Position numbers and translations under genes: made by a program
Shown: in pieces, positions 51,310 to 61,200 of the stretch
How positions within the stretch are numbered: the first letter of the stretch is position 1
Layout of the letters: each line of letters starts with the position of its first letter
Source: Bin5 sp963662575
Lineage (GTDB): Bacteria > Chloroflexota > Anaerolineae > Caldilineales > Caldilineaceae
DNA length: 64,000 nucleotides
Direction: 5' to 3'
NCBI GenBank assembly: GCA_963662575.1
Contig: OY759723.1
Span: 1,302,001 to 1,366,000, forward strand
The notes under the pieces: model-generated
Database searches by the model: none
What the model saw: only the letters and a program-made list of their open reading frames with translations
Told to the model about the DNA's origin: nothing

Positions 51310-51456
51310 GCTCGCTTCTCCTTTTGATTGATAGTGAGTGAAACGCATGCAACAACACTTACTCTCGTCAAATGCATCCGCGGGGCTGAACGCCGACGGT
51401 CCTAAGTCGGCGCAAGTCGCTGTCCGAAATCTGTCATGCCTTACTCATGCTGTCAT

Positions 51457-52329
51457 CTATTGACCACGCCATTCCGTATCAATACCAACATAGTTTTCTA
51501 CAAAGTGCTGATGCCGTGCAGGCAGCGCCCTGATAAACGCCTGCGCTGATTCAGGGAGCGGCCACGGCGCGTCGATCCAGTAGCTGCGCGGCCGGAAGCC
51601 AAGGCCGCAGGACAACCGCACTTGGTCGAGCTGGTTGGAGAATGCGGCATGGTACGTGCGCGCCGCGAAGATGATCATATCGCCCGGGGCCGTGAAGAGA
51701 GGCACCATGCCTGGCACATCGAAACCGACATAGTTTACCGGTTCACTCCCCTGTCGGTGGAATGAGCGCCGGTCCGGGGTCAACGCAAAGCCTTCCGGTC
51801 CCTCCCAGTCTTCCACGTGGGAATCTTCGATCACGGCCAGTCCGCCGTGTTCCGGATAGGAGCCTGTGAGGTAGAGCCAGCGGCCCGAGGGCCAGTGGCC
51901 CCGGTTCAAGACATCGCCGGCGTTTTGCGGGGGGCCTTGGTTGAATCCATGCCAGTCGGAGTGCCAAGAAAGGGGAGCCGAGCCGGGATTGCGTAAAATC
52001 GCGGCTGAACGGTGGATGGTCAGTTCGTCCGCTTGGCAGAAAAGTCGATGGACCCGCAGAAAGGGCTCATAGTCGAGCAGTTTCCACAGCGCGGGTGCGT
52101 GTTCGACAAAGGTAGTATGGGTGTAGCTCTCACCGGGGCCCAATGCCCCATCCGGGTCAATAACCTGTAGAATCGCTTCCTGAAGCTCCTCAACCAGCTC
52201 CTCAGACAATACCTTCTTGACCACTGCAAACCCATGGGCGTCGACACATGCCTGGGCAGCCTCCAACGCATTGAGGCCGAATTCATAGCAGTACGAAAGC
52301 GCGGGTTTCTGAATGTCAGCGTGGGCCAT
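51457..52329 (-). CDS. Phytanoyl-CoA dioxygenase (PhyH) family protein, copy 3
   Basis: A 290-residue PhyH protein with H123-S-D125 (LSWHSDWHGF) and H227 (ARTYHAAFSN) as iron ligands and R238 for 2-oxoglutarate. It is divergently placed against the enolase-superfamily gene at 52624, with a good promoter pair between (52484-52569). The substrate is unknown. It is not closely similar to the other two PhyH proteins. Confidence 0.9.
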   Translation of the reverse strand: MAHADIQKPALSYCYEFGLNALEAAQACVDAHGFAVVKKVLSEELVEELQEAILQVIDPDGALGPGESYTHTTFVEHAPALWKLLDYEPFLRVHRLFCQADELTIHRSAAILRNPGSAPLSWHSDWHGFNQGPPQNAGDVLNRGHWPSGRWLYLTGSYPEHGGLAVIEDSHVEDWEGPEGFALTPDRRSFHRQGSEPVNYVGFDVPGMVPLFTAPGDMIIFAARTYHAAFSNQLDQVRLSCGLGFRPRSYWIDAPWPLPESAQAFIRALPARHQHFVENYVGIDTEWRGQ

Positions 52330-52483
52330 AGGGGGAACTCCTTGAGGGTTTTCTGAGCATCATCACTATGCTCCGCCAGCGCACCCGTCGCTTCTGGTGC
52401 GACACTTTCACCTGCGCCAGGAAACACAGCTACTGGCAAGATGCAGCGTTCCATGCATCGCTACAACTTGCTTTATCCAACAT

Positions 52484-52512
52484 ATTATTATATCTAAGTA
52501 GCACTTTGTCAA
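52484..52512 (-). promoter_or_regulatory. Candidate promoter of the PhyH copy 3 gene
   Basis: On the minus strand a perfect TTGACA (52507-52512) is followed after 17 bp by AATAAT (52484-52489); an overlapping TATAAT (52487-52492) would give a 14-bp spacer. The leader would be about 150 nt. Confidence 0.45.
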
Positions 52513-52541
52513 ACCGTTTTTCACGATCCGCACAGCCCCTT

Positions 52542-52569
52542 TTTACAACTTGCTCAACTGCTGTATAGT
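52542..52569 (+). promoter_or_regulatory. Candidate promoter of the enolase-superfamily gene
   Basis: TTTACA (52542-52547), a 16-bp spacer, and TATAGT (52564-52569), about 50 bp before the start at 52624. It is divergent from the promoter at 52484-52512, leaving about 30 bp in between for a shared regulator. Confidence 0.45.
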
Positions 52570-52623
52570 TCTCCCTGAAGCGCTTGCCCAGTGTTCGTCC
52601 ACTGTTTTCCTCAGAGGTCTATC

Positions 52624-53823
52624 ATGAAGATCACCAGCGTTCGAACCATCCACTTCGCTCCATTCTCCAGCATTACCTTCCTTGAACTGAAGACGGACAG
52701 CGGAATCGTCGGCCTGGGAGAGACCTATTACACGCCCCGCTCTGTGACGGCCTATATCGAAGAGATATTGACGCCAATGCTGCTGGAGAGAGACCCGCGC
52801 CAGATCGAGTCGTTCTGGCGCCGGGCCTACGAAAACTCCCACATCTACGGCAATAAGGGGCTGGAGATGCGCTGCCTGTCGGCGGTGGATGTGGCGCTCT
52901 GGGATATCCTGGGCCAGGAGTTGGGCCGGCCGATCTGGCAGCTTCTCGGGGGGACGAGTAATCCGGACGGCGTGCCGGTCTACAACACCTGCGCCTCCGC
53001 AGGGTACGGGCATAAAGCGCCGGATATCTCGCGTAAAGTGGACACCGCTGCAACTGGCACTTATCGAGACTATGAGGCTTGGCAGCCCGGCGGCGATGCC
53101 GGTGAACTTGCCCGCTCGCTGCTCGATATGGGAATCCGCGCCATGAAGATCTGGCCCTTTGATCGCTTCGCCCTCGCCAATCACGGCCAGACGATCTCGT
53201 TTGCAGAGATCGAAGAAGGATTGCAGCCGTGGCGGCAGGTCCGGGACGCTGTCGGCCTGGAAATGGATATCATTCTGGAGGGACACGGCTATTGGGCTCT
53301 CCAGCCCGCCCGCCGCATTGCGGAGGCGCTTGAGCCCTACAAGCCGGTCCTGCTGGAGGACTTGATGAAGCCTGACAACCCGCGCACGCTGGCCAAGCTG
53401 CGCAGTTCGACGCGCACGCCCATCTGTGCGTCGGAGCTACTGATGAATCGCTACGCTATAGAGGAGATGATACGGGCAGATGCCTGTGACGTGGTGATGA
53501 CAGATGTGACCTGGGCAGGCGGCATCACCGAGGCTCGCAAGACGGCTGACATGGCCGAGACCAACAACATGGGCGTGATCTTCCACGACTGCACCGGGCC
53601 TGTGACGCTGGCGGCCTCCCTTCACCTGGCCGCCCACGCCACCAATACGTGGATGCAGGAGATGGTGCGCGCGTTTACGATGGGATTCTATCTCGACCTG
53701 GTCGATCACCCATTTGTGGTGGAGAATGGGCGCATGCAACCGCCCCAGCGCCCGGGGCTCGGCGTGGCATTGAGACCGGAGGCGCTGGAAAGGGACGATT
53801 GCCAGATTACCACATTAGTCTAG
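52624..53823 (+). CDS. Enolase superfamily (mandelate racemase/muconate lactonizing) protein
   Basis: A 399-residue protein from ATG 52624 (MKITSVRTIHF). The capping domain leads into AVDVALWDILGQELGRPIWQLLGG; the barrel carries metal ligands in MDIILEGHGYW, LLEDLMKPDN and ASELLMNR, and VMTDVTWAGGITEARK holds the late aspartate. The C-terminal FHDCTGPVTLAASLH replaces the histidine segment of classic mandelate racemase with H-D-C, as in some acid-sugar dehydratases. Likely substrate: a sugar acid. Confidence 0.9.
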   Translation: MKITSVRTIHFAPFSSITFLELKTDSGIVGLGETYYTPRSVTAYIEEILTPMLLERDPRQIESFWRRAYENSHIYGNKGLEMRCLSAVDVALWDILGQELGRPIWQLLGGTSNPDGVPVYNTCASAGYGHKAPDISRKVDTAATGTYRDYEAWQPGGDAGELARSLLDMGIRAMKIWPFDRFALANHGQTISFAEIEEGLQPWRQVRDAVGLEMDIILEGHGYWALQPARRIAEALEPYKPVLLEDLMKPDNPRTLAKLRSSTRTPICASELLMNRYAIEEMIRADACDVVMTDVTWAGGITEARKTADMAETNNMGVIFHDCTGPVTLAASLHLAAHATNTWMQEMVRAFTMGFYLDLVDHPFVVENGRMQPPQRPGLGVALRPEALERDDCQITTLV

Positions 53824-53831
53824 AGCACGGC

Positions 53832-54845
53832 CTACCCAGCCACTTGCCCCAGGAAGAGGTCCCGGCCTGCCACCAGTGTCTGCATCTTGCGGTCGGCGAC
53901 CGAGCGCGGCAGCATCCAGAAGCCGCAGTCGGGGTGGACCCACTTGACCCTATCCTCGCCCAGCAGGTCGACCGCGTGCTGAATGCGCTGGGCGACTTCG
54001 TCGGGGCTCTCCACCTCGTTGTCCTTGATGTCGATGACGCCGATCCCCAAGGCAACACCCTCGCGCAGGTCGGTGAAGACCTCCAATTCATCATAGCCGC
54101 GGCGGGCGAACTCCAGCACCAGGTGGTCCACGTGCAGGTTGTTGAGGAAGCCGAGCAGGCTGGCCCAGAAGCCGCTCTGGATACTCTGGCCACCGTAGTT
54201 ACCGAAACAGAGATGCAGCGCGCGTTCGCCGCGCGCGCCGTCGAGCACATGGTTGATCGGCTCGTGCACCCAGGTGGCATCCTCAGGGTTGCCGGTCAGA
54301 TTGGCCTCGTCCACCTGCAGGACCGGCGCGTCAATCGCCTCGACCTGGCGGCGCAGCACTTCTGCGATGGCCATGGTCAGGCTGGGCAGGTCGCTGTAGT
54401 GGCGGTCCAGCAGCGTTTTCGCCAGCATGTAGGGTGCGGTCACGGTGAATTTGAGCGGCGCGGCCGTCAACTCCTTCACCATCTGCCAGCTTGAGGGCAG
54501 GTCCAGCTCGCCTTCGCCGATCGGTCCTTCGACCACCGCGGCCGGCTGCGTGCGGAAGCCCATGCCCTGCTGGGCGCGAAAATCGTCCACATCCTTGCGG
54601 CCCATTTCGTTGGAGATGCCGGACATCGGCTGTACGAAATATTCGATCATCCCGTTCGTCTCGGGATGGTTGACGTCGAAGCGGGTCAACTCGCCGTCGG
54701 AGATCACGTCCAGCCCGGCCAGCTCCTGCGTCTTGAGGACGACGAGAATGGCGTCGCGCAGATTGGGGACGGACGGATAGGCGGCCAGCCAGGATGGCAA
54801 GGGATAGCTGCCGACGACGGTTGTTTTGATGGAGGGTGCGGTCAT
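53832..54845 (-). CDS. MetE C-terminal-like (UROD/MetE superfamily) methyltransferase
   Basis: A 337-residue protein equivalent to the catalytic half of cobalamin-independent methionine synthase. Zinc ligands are suggested by H-x-C in LHLCFGNYGG and the cysteine in HPDCGFWMLPR; TTVVGSYPLP and VISDGELTRFD are family blocks, and QVDEANL contains the conserved D-E. Stand-alone proteins like this act on methylcobalamin or small methyl donors rather than folate. It converges with the enolase-superfamily gene, 8 bp apart. Confidence 0.9.
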   Translation of the reverse strand: MTAPSIKTTVVGSYPLPSWLAAYPSVPNLRDAILVVLKTQELAGLDVISDGELTRFDVNHPETNGMIEYFVQPMSGISNEMGRKDVDDFRAQQGMGFRTQPAAVVEGPIGEGELDLPSSWQMVKELTAAPLKFTVTAPYMLAKTLLDRHYSDLPSLTMAIAEVLRRQVEAIDAPVLQVDEANLTGNPEDATWVHEPINHVLDGARGERALHLCFGNYGGQSIQSGFWASLLGFLNNLHVDHLVLEFARRGYDELEVFTDLREGVALGIGVIDIKDNEVESPDEVAQRIQHAVDLLGEDRVKWVHPDCGFWMLPRSVADRKMQTLVAGRDLFLGQVAG

Positions 54846-54916
54846 TGGGTGCTCCTGGTGCGGGATGTGTAGTGTCGGTGAAATTTTCTGTATTGGTAGG
54901 TGGTTAAGGCTTGTTA

Positions 54917-55477
54917 TTAATTGACTTTTGAGAGACGCAGCGCCAGGTGATCAAAGTCCTCGGTGCACTTCTGCCGGATGGCGTCAATACGGCGGGCTGC
55001 TTGTTCGGCCAATGGCTTACGCCCTCCGTCTGGTCTGTCAGACAGACCGCGTTGAGTGGCAAGCGGCTCAAAATATACTTCCTTGACATGGATCTCGGCG
55101 CGGACATCCACCCACCGCCATTCATTGGGCAGATCGACGCCCGCCAAGACCCACGTCTCGATCTCTTCCCAAGCGTTGGCGGCCAGAAACAGATTGGTAC
55201 CACCGAATTCCACTTCGATCTCGTCGAGCCGATCACGCCTTCCTTCCCTGCCGTCACGATCGACGCAAAGAATAAAGATATCCGTCATTGGATAGAAACT
55301 CACAATTTCCGATATTCTGTCCGACTTCAATGCTTCATCAACACCGCCGAGCAAAGGCTCCTGGCAAACCTCGATTTTTGCGTTGCGCCTACCAATGGAG
55401 CGCAAAAGTCGCTCGAAAATCGGCTTCAGAATGTACTGGTCCTTGCGAAAATCTTCGGGGATGATGAGGACGTTCAC
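54917..55477 (-). CDS. TOPRIM-like small protein, partner of the AAA ATPase
   Basis: A 186-residue protein. LIIPEDFRKDQYILKPIF at the N-terminus and DIFILCVDRDGREGRRD in the middle give the E...D-x-D order of a TOPRIM nuclease domain; AANAWEEIETWVLAG is a likely further acidic element. The start is GTG 55477, overlapping the ATPase stop by 4 bp (GTGA), so the pair is translationally coupled. The order (ATPase then TOPRIM-like protein) parallels OLD nucleases and the AriA/AriB pair of PARIS, split into two genes. Function in defence is inferred from this layout. Confidence 0.7.
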   Translation of the reverse strand: MNVLIIPEDFRKDQYILKPIFERLLRSIGRRNAKIEVCQEPLLGGVDEALKSDRISEIVSFYPMTDIFILCVDRDGREGRRDRLDEIEVEFGGTNLFLAANAWEEIETWVLAGVDLPNEWRWVDVRAEIHVKEVYFEPLATQRGLSDRPDGGRKPLAEQAARRIDAIRQKCTEDFDHLALRLSKVN

Positions 55478-56733
55478 TGCCCTTCCTCAACGGCGTCCCC
55501 TTCGGTAAAGGCGAGAACGGTTTCCATCCAGCCACTAGTCAGGAGCCTTCCTAGCCCTTGGGACTTGCGCAACTCTCCTGCATTGGGCAGCTCCGCGACG
55601 GGACGAATAATGGCGTCATCCGCATCTTCCAGGCGGCTGACTACAGAGGTATTCTTGAACGTCTCATCGTTCATCACCGTCAACAGGTCCGGTGAATGGG
55701 TGGTGGTGACGACCTGAATCCCTCGCTTTGCGGTCTGCTTTTCGATCAGTTCCAGCAGAAGCCACTGTCGCGCAGGATGGATACCGTTGTCTATCTCCTC
55801 AAAGAAATAAAGACCGTCCGGGTCCGGTCCGAGCAGCACAGTCAGCATGGCCAGGAATCGCAGCGTTCCGTCCGACGCAGCGTAAGCGGAGACCCTTCTG
55901 TCGTTCGCTTCCAAGAAGACGAGATGAACCCTGCCGGATGGGTCGGTCGGAAATTCGAAGTCCCGCACATCCATTGGCGTCAACTCACGTATCCATTCGA
56001 CCAGCGTCTCCTTGCGCTGCGGGTCTTCGCAGATCGCCTGCAACACGGTCGGCAAGTACTCGCCCCGATCGCCCAATACGGTCTGACCGGGGAAAGCAGG
56101 TTCCCGCATGCGGCTTGGCACCAAGTCCAGAAAACGCATACGAGAAAGAATACTTGTGACTCGTCGAACAAAGAGTCTGTGCTCTCTTGGCAGTGCATGC
56201 GCCAAAAAAATCTGGGTAAGCCCTGGTTTGTCTGTCGCCACCTCAACAGAGTTAGGCTTACTACTCTTGGAAGCGCCTTCTGCGGTGAAAAGAGATAGTT
56301 GCCTATCGTCCGGTGGCAGGAAATGTAAATCTCCAGGGGTTGATTGGGTCGAATAGATCCGGTTTGCAGAGTGCTTGAGGCTTTCCTCTGTCACCTGGAA
56401 AGCTCCGTCCCTTTCTTCATCCCTACCAACTTTAATCGTATAGGTGAAGTCCTCTACTTCGACCTGAAGCAAGAACGAGGGCTGGTTGAAGCGGATGATT
56501 TCATCCATTGCGCCGCGCACCCCCGCCCATCCGATCTGGCCGCCAGCGCCGTATTTGCCACCGACAATCTCCGCCAGCCTATAGCCGCGGCCTATGCCGT
56601 GCAGAAAGCGGAACGCGTCGCGGATGTTACTCTTGCCGCTGGCGTTGGCGCCGACGATGACGGTAAACGGGCCGACGCGCAGCGTCTCATCGGTGAAGTT
56701 CTTGAAATTGACGAGTCGAATTGAGGTGATCAT
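55474..56733 (-). CDS. AAA (OLD/AAA15-type) ATPase of a two-gene defence-like cassette
   Basis: A 419-residue ABC/SMC-like ATPase. Walker A is GANASGKS (residues 28-35) after the N-terminal IRLVNFKNF; the signature region is YAASDGTLRFLAMLTVLL; Walker B is LYFFEEIDNGIHP; the H-loop is TTTHSPDLL. This is the AAA_15/AAA_21 layout found in OLD-type and PARIS-type defence proteins. The TOPRIM-like gene overlaps its end. An extended -10 candidate, TGATATGAT (56773-56781 on the minus strand), lies upstream, and GGAGGGGCGTC precedes the start. Confidence 0.88.
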   Translation of the reverse strand: MITSIRLVNFKNFTDETLRVGPFTVIVGANASGKSNIRDAFRFLHGIGRGYRLAEIVGGKYGAGGQIGWAGVRGAMDEIIRFNQPSFLLQVEVEDFTYTIKVGRDEERDGAFQVTEESLKHSANRIYSTQSTPGDLHFLPPDDRQLSLFTAEGASKSSKPNSVEVATDKPGLTQIFLAHALPREHRLFVRRVTSILSRMRFLDLVPSRMREPAFPGQTVLGDRGEYLPTVLQAICEDPQRKETLVEWIRELTPMDVRDFEFPTDPSGRVHLVFLEANDRRVSAYAASDGTLRFLAMLTVLLGPDPDGLYFFEEIDNGIHPARQWLLLELIEKQTAKRGIQVVTTTHSPDLLTVMNDETFKNTSVVSRLEDADDAIIRPVAELPNAGELRKSQGLGRLLTSGWMETVLAFTEGDAVEEGQ

Positions 56734-56772
56734 GACGCCCCTCCGGATTCACAATGCCAGCCGGTGCGGGCA

Positions 56773-56781
56773 ATCATATCA
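56773..56781 (-). promoter_or_regulatory. Candidate extended -10 promoter of the ATPase/TOPRIM pair
   Basis: TGATATGAT on the minus strand is a TGn-TATGAT extended -10 element; no convincing -35 is needed for this type. The leader would be about 33 nt. Confidence 0.35.
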
Positions 56782-56861
56782 CGGGACGGCGGGCGAGTGG
56801 TAAAATAATCTTGGCACTCGATCCTTCATACAGTGTCCCCTATCGAAATTAGCTGAGTAGT

Positions 56862-56912
56862 TATCACCGCTTCGTCAGGGCAGAATCAGACGACTTGGCC
56901 GCCTACCACTGA
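56862..56912 (+). pseudogene. 3' remnant of a HigB-type toxin gene
   Basis: A frame reading YHRFVRAESDDLAAYH and TGA ends 15 bp before higA. HigB toxins end with a W/A-x-x-G-x-D-D-V-x-I-V-D-Y-H-like tail; the position, spacing and the final YH fit. Upstream in frame is a TAG at about 56850. Everything before the tail is gone. The identification rests on 16 residues. Confidence 0.4.
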
Positions 56913-56927
56913 CACGAGCAGACAATC

Positions 56928-57221
56928 ATGGCTATGAAAAATCCGCCGCATCCTGGCCGCAGCATAAAGGAAAACTGTCTGGACCCGCTTGGCCTCAATG
57001 TCACCGAAGCGGCAAAGGTATTGGGCGTGGCCCGCCACACGCTATCACGCGTGCTGAATGGCCACGCGGCCATTTCACCGGAGATGGCCATTCGCCTGGA
57101 GAAGGCCGGATGGTCGAACGCCGGATTCTGGCTACAGCGGCAAACCGCCTATGACCTGGCGCAAGCGCGCCAAAACGAAGATCAGATCAAAGTCGAGCGC
57201 TACCGGCCGCAGGCGGTCTGA
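56928..57221 (+). CDS. higA: HigA-type XRE family antitoxin
   Basis: A 97-residue HigA-like protein: NPPHPGRSIKENCLDPLGLNVTEAAKVLGVARHTLSRVLNGHAAISPEMAIRLEKAG is the conserved helix-turn-helix of the family, with WLQRQTAYDLAQAR following. HigA represses the higBA operon and neutralises HigB. The toxin gene that should precede it is reduced to a stump (56862-56912), so this antitoxin appears orphaned. It might still act as a repressor. Confidence 0.92.
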   Translation: MAMKNPPHPGRSIKENCLDPLGLNVTEAAKVLGVARHTLSRVLNGHAAISPEMAIRLEKAGWSNAGFWLQRQTAYDLAQARQNEDQIKVERYRPQAV

Positions 57222-57362
57222 TCGAAAAGCAAGCGAGGTTCTCTCACTCCTCTCTCCTCAACAGAGACAGTTTGTCTTTTCATCAGAATTGGTAAACACT
57301 GCACCTGCGCAGCACACCACAACCACCGTCCATTCCAACCACCACTCCGAACGCAGGTGACC

Positions 57363-58160
57363 ATGACAACCGAAACCCAACCCTCACCAGTTGCGGCCTT
57401 CCGCGCCAAGATGGCGGCAGGCGATATCTGTATCGGCGCTTCGATCACGCTGACCGACCCGCACGCCACCGACGCGCTGGGCGATTCGGTCGACTTTTTC
57501 TGGATCGACATGGAGCACAGCATGATGAGCGCGGAGGCGCTGGGCGGGCATCTGTTGGCGGCGAAGGCGCGCAGCAAGCCGGCGCTGGTGCGCGTTCCCG
57601 GCAGCGGCACACCCTTCATCAAACCGGTGCTGGACGCGGGCGCGGACGGGATCATCGTGCCGCAGGTGCGCTCGGCCGCCGAAGTGCAGGACGTGGTAAA
57701 CAGCTGTCGCTACCCGCCCCTGGGTGAGCGCGGCTATGGACCGCGCGTGCCCGCCAACTATGGGCGCGACGGCGGCAACGCCTACACCGAGCGGGCCAAC
57801 CGCGAGATCTTTGTGTCCGTCCAGATCGAAAACGCGCAGGGTTTCGCCGCCCTGGACGAAATCCTGACCATCACCGGGCTGGACTCGATCGCGCTCGGGC
57901 CTTGGGATCTCTCGGCGTCATTGGGGCTGCTGGGTGATGTGGAGCATCCGACCGTGATCGAGGCGGTGGACAGCATCATCGCCCGCACGCGCGCGGCCGG
58001 CCTGTTCGTGGGGGCCGGTATGGCGCCCGACGCACGTTTTGCGCTCGGTATGGCGAAGCGCGGTGTGCAGTGGTTACAGGTGGGCGACGACTGCGGCTAC
58101 ATGATCTTGGCGATGGACCAGATCACTGCCGCGATGCGGGCGGAGTACGGCGGTTCTTAA
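57363..58160 (+). CDS. HpcH/HpaI-type class II aldolase
   Basis: A 265-residue pyruvate aldolase from ATG 57363 with AGGTGA upstream; a GTG two codons earlier is an alternative. FFWIDMEHSMMS contains the catalytic-region E-H; IIVPQVRSAAEVQDVV, GERGYGPR, QIENAQGFAALDEI (metal E) and ALGPWDLSASLG (metal D) are the family blocks. It would split 2-keto-3-deoxy sugar acids to pyruvate and an aldehyde, fitting with the dehydratases in the window. It lies between a higA orphan and the unknown operon, ended by a good terminator. Confidence 0.92.
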   Translation: MTTETQPSPVAAFRAKMAAGDICIGASITLTDPHATDALGDSVDFFWIDMEHSMMSAEALGGHLLAAKARSKPALVRVPGSGTPFIKPVLDAGADGIIVPQVRSAAEVQDVVNSCRYPPLGERGYGPRVPANYGRDGGNAYTERANREIFVSVQIENAQGFAALDEILTITGLDSIALGPWDLSASLGLLGDVEHPTVIEAVDSIIARTRAAGLFVGAGMAPDARFALGMAKRGVQWLQVGDDCGYMILAMDQITAAMRAEYGGS

Positions 58161-58191
58161 TTTTCAGCTTCTCAATTTTAGTTGATGGAGG

Positions 58192-58219
58192 GCGCCCACT
58201 TCTTTCGTGGGCGCTTTTT
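58192..58219 (+). terminator. Intrinsic terminator after the aldolase gene
   Basis: Stem GCGCCCAC/GTGGGCGC, loop of seven bases, then TTTTT (58215-58219). It is 31 bp after the aldolase stop and just before the convergent 1012-residue gene's end. Confidence 0.8.
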
Positions 58220-58240
58220 GAGTGGGTATGTGAGGGAGGG

Positions 58241-61200
58241 CTATTGATTGTCCTTTACGATCTCGCCCAATAACCAGAACCTCTGTCCGCCTTCAAGAAC
58301 AAGCTGGTTAATCAAGGTTTCTGTTTGGACTTTCGTTGCCGGATTTCGATAGAGAGCCTTGAATGCTTCAATCCATGTCTTCCCCAAATCCCAACGCATA
58401 ATCGTCTGCTGTTGACCGCCGCGCACACCCCCTTCCAGCAGATGTAACTGGGCAATCTCAAGGGTGTCTTCCGGAGCTTCTAGCGAGAGTTGTTCGCTTG
58501 ACTGCCTCAGGTCATTTTCACTTTCCAAAACTCCTTTTGATTTTTGAAGCGTCTTCCTTACCCGCGGTGCAAGCCAGTCAGGCGTAAAGATCTCTTTTTC
58601 AAGATTGATCCAGAGACCAAATTCCTTAAACGTCTTCGGATTATTATGATTCTTGAGAAGCCAATCCCAGAAATCCCTCAACCGATGCTTGCCTTCCGGA
58701 TGGTTCTCAAAAAAATCGTGCATGTCACTTCGGAACACAAATTCTTGGCCAAGAAAGCTGACAAAATACGCATGCTGTTTGGGATTGCCCTTTGCCCAGA
58801 ATGCCTGAAACAGAGGGTGGTCGAATCCAAAATCTTCGTCGCAGTACATAAAGGCAAGCGCAAGATGTTCCGCGATGCCCTCGTCCGGGTTCGTGACATA
58901 GTTTTGATGCCGAGGATAGTCGTCACTAGTTAAGGCCAAACCACGATGATAGAGTTTCTGAATTTCTGGATCAGTGAACATCTCACGGTACAGGCCATTC
59001 GTGAGATAACCCTCCCAGGCCGCAGTGTATAAACGTTTTTTCACTGGTTCTTGAGAAAATATCTGTGGCAGGAGCTCACAAATCCAACCTTTCTCCCGAA
59101 AGTAGAAACTCGGAAGGAACCGTCCCACCATGGACATCAACGCGCGTGTGTTCTCTCCCTGTAGCATACGGTCATACACTCGCTTGACATCATCTTTCAG
59201 ATAGGGGCCGTCACGCTCAGAAAAAAAGACCAAGGTCTCAAATGCTCTGCCGCGTACGGTCTGGACGGCCATAGAAAATGCATCGGTGAACCACCTGTTT
59301 TCCGGATCTCGTTGCATTGCACGAATATCCAGCGCCCCCCGAGGCGTCTCGTCCTGCTCATCTTCAGGGGAGGGTTGGGGGTGGGTAAGAAGATAGTCGA
59401 TAATCCCGAGACTCTGTTCACGATACTTGACGAACTGAATCAACGCACGACCATCTTTTTCCGTGAACAGGTCCCGCAAGACATCGGTGGCAACAAGATG
59501 AACCGCGTCCCAACTTGCATGCCAAAAGTCATCAAACTTGCTCCCGCCACGCGCAAAGGGGCCTTTCTCTCCCGATGCTTTGATTTCCTCCAAAAGATCT
59601 ATCACGCCATCCCAATTTGCTTCTGACGCGGTTTCCCTGTGATCCCGAATTGTTTTTTCGATTCCGGAAAGATACTCGTAGGTGTAGTGGGGATCGAGTA
59701 GGCCCCTGTCGAAAAACTGCTTGGCACCATCAATGTACTGCTGCAACCGTAGTGGCATGTCGTTCTTGATGAGGTTGCCAACCCCGCTCGCATTCAGGGG
59801 AGCGTATGTGTTATGAGTCGATTCTTGCGCATTTAGATATTCCGGAGTCCACTCTTTTCGCAGTTTCTTGGCTATCTCGGCGATTGGTAGCTGCCCGAAT
59901 TCGTGCTGCGTAATGGGGGCTTGTGGAATAACCTCCCTGAGTTCACCAATGTCAGACATAATTGGACTTGGCTCATATTCCGGGTCAAGCAAAAAACCAG
60001 CTGTTCTCGCCTTTTCTTCCAAATCAGGGTTTTCGCTAAGGAAGGGGAGTATCAGTGAAAGAATATGTGAGCCCGAGTCCATCTCGTATTCGGACCGATG
60101 GCTGTACATTTCAATGATTTTCTGCACAAAGATTCGCTTGTCTTCCACGGACAGTACGGGGAATCCTCTGCGTAAAGACTTCTGAAATTCTCTCCATTTC
60201 ATAATTTCGTAAGGCCGAACAACCTCAAACAAACGGAAAAAGGCGCTGCGGAGTTCCTCCCTGAAAACTTGTGGCCACAAACTCCAGACATAGAGACGAA
60301 AACGCCAAGTAACACTGCTGTCCGGTAGCGTCTCTACATATGTATCGTATATCTTTCGCGCGCTACTTTGGTCAGCGCCTTTTTCCCCTATAAGACGATC
60401 CGCCAAAATCTTGACAACGGCCGCAAGTTCACGCACGTCTCTTTGGTGAGAGGGAAGCTTTCCTTTTCCCGGTTCCAGTTCAAAAAAATCTACATTTAAG
60501 AGCGAAAACCTGTCAGGCACCTCGAACACTGTTGTGTCAGCTTTCAGTGAGTGAATTCTTTGCTCCAGTGAATCCAAACTAGACATTGGCTCGCGGTCGC
60601 GATCATCTTCCTGGGTGCCTAAGAGGACGACTTCAGCCATCACTTCAGTCACCAGGGCAAACGCATCTTCCGCGCACTTCGAGGCTGCAGCGGCCAGTCG
60701 CGGAAAAACCTCTGTAACCAAGAGATGGTCAAAGTAGAACGGAGTCTTGGTATAGGAGAGTTTATCCGCCAGTTCTTCCTTACTTCGTACAGACAAGACG
60801 GCGCCAGTTAGCACTACCATGCTCCCGTAGTCCCCGGCCTCCGCGAGCGTCTTCAGCATCTGTTCATAGGCAAACACCGACGGATCCACTTCGGCCAATA
60901 GCGGGACCCATCGCTCATTACGGATTTTGTCTACAACGCGCGCCAACTGGCATACGGGTAGGCCTCGACAGATCCGCAAGAATTGGTGCGCTGCCTGCTG
61001 ACTCCTTGCATCCGTGAATATTGGTACGTCGAGCATAATATCCACTACTTTGGCTGGACATTTCTCCGCCATACGCACAAGGTAGTCTAGCTCTGGCGGC
61101 CGATACCCGTCTAGTGTTGGGTCTTCTTCCTTGATGGGATCCAAAAACCCGCCCTGCCAGAGCCAATCTAGCCACCGTTCGTCGGCTTTGGCGTAGAAGT

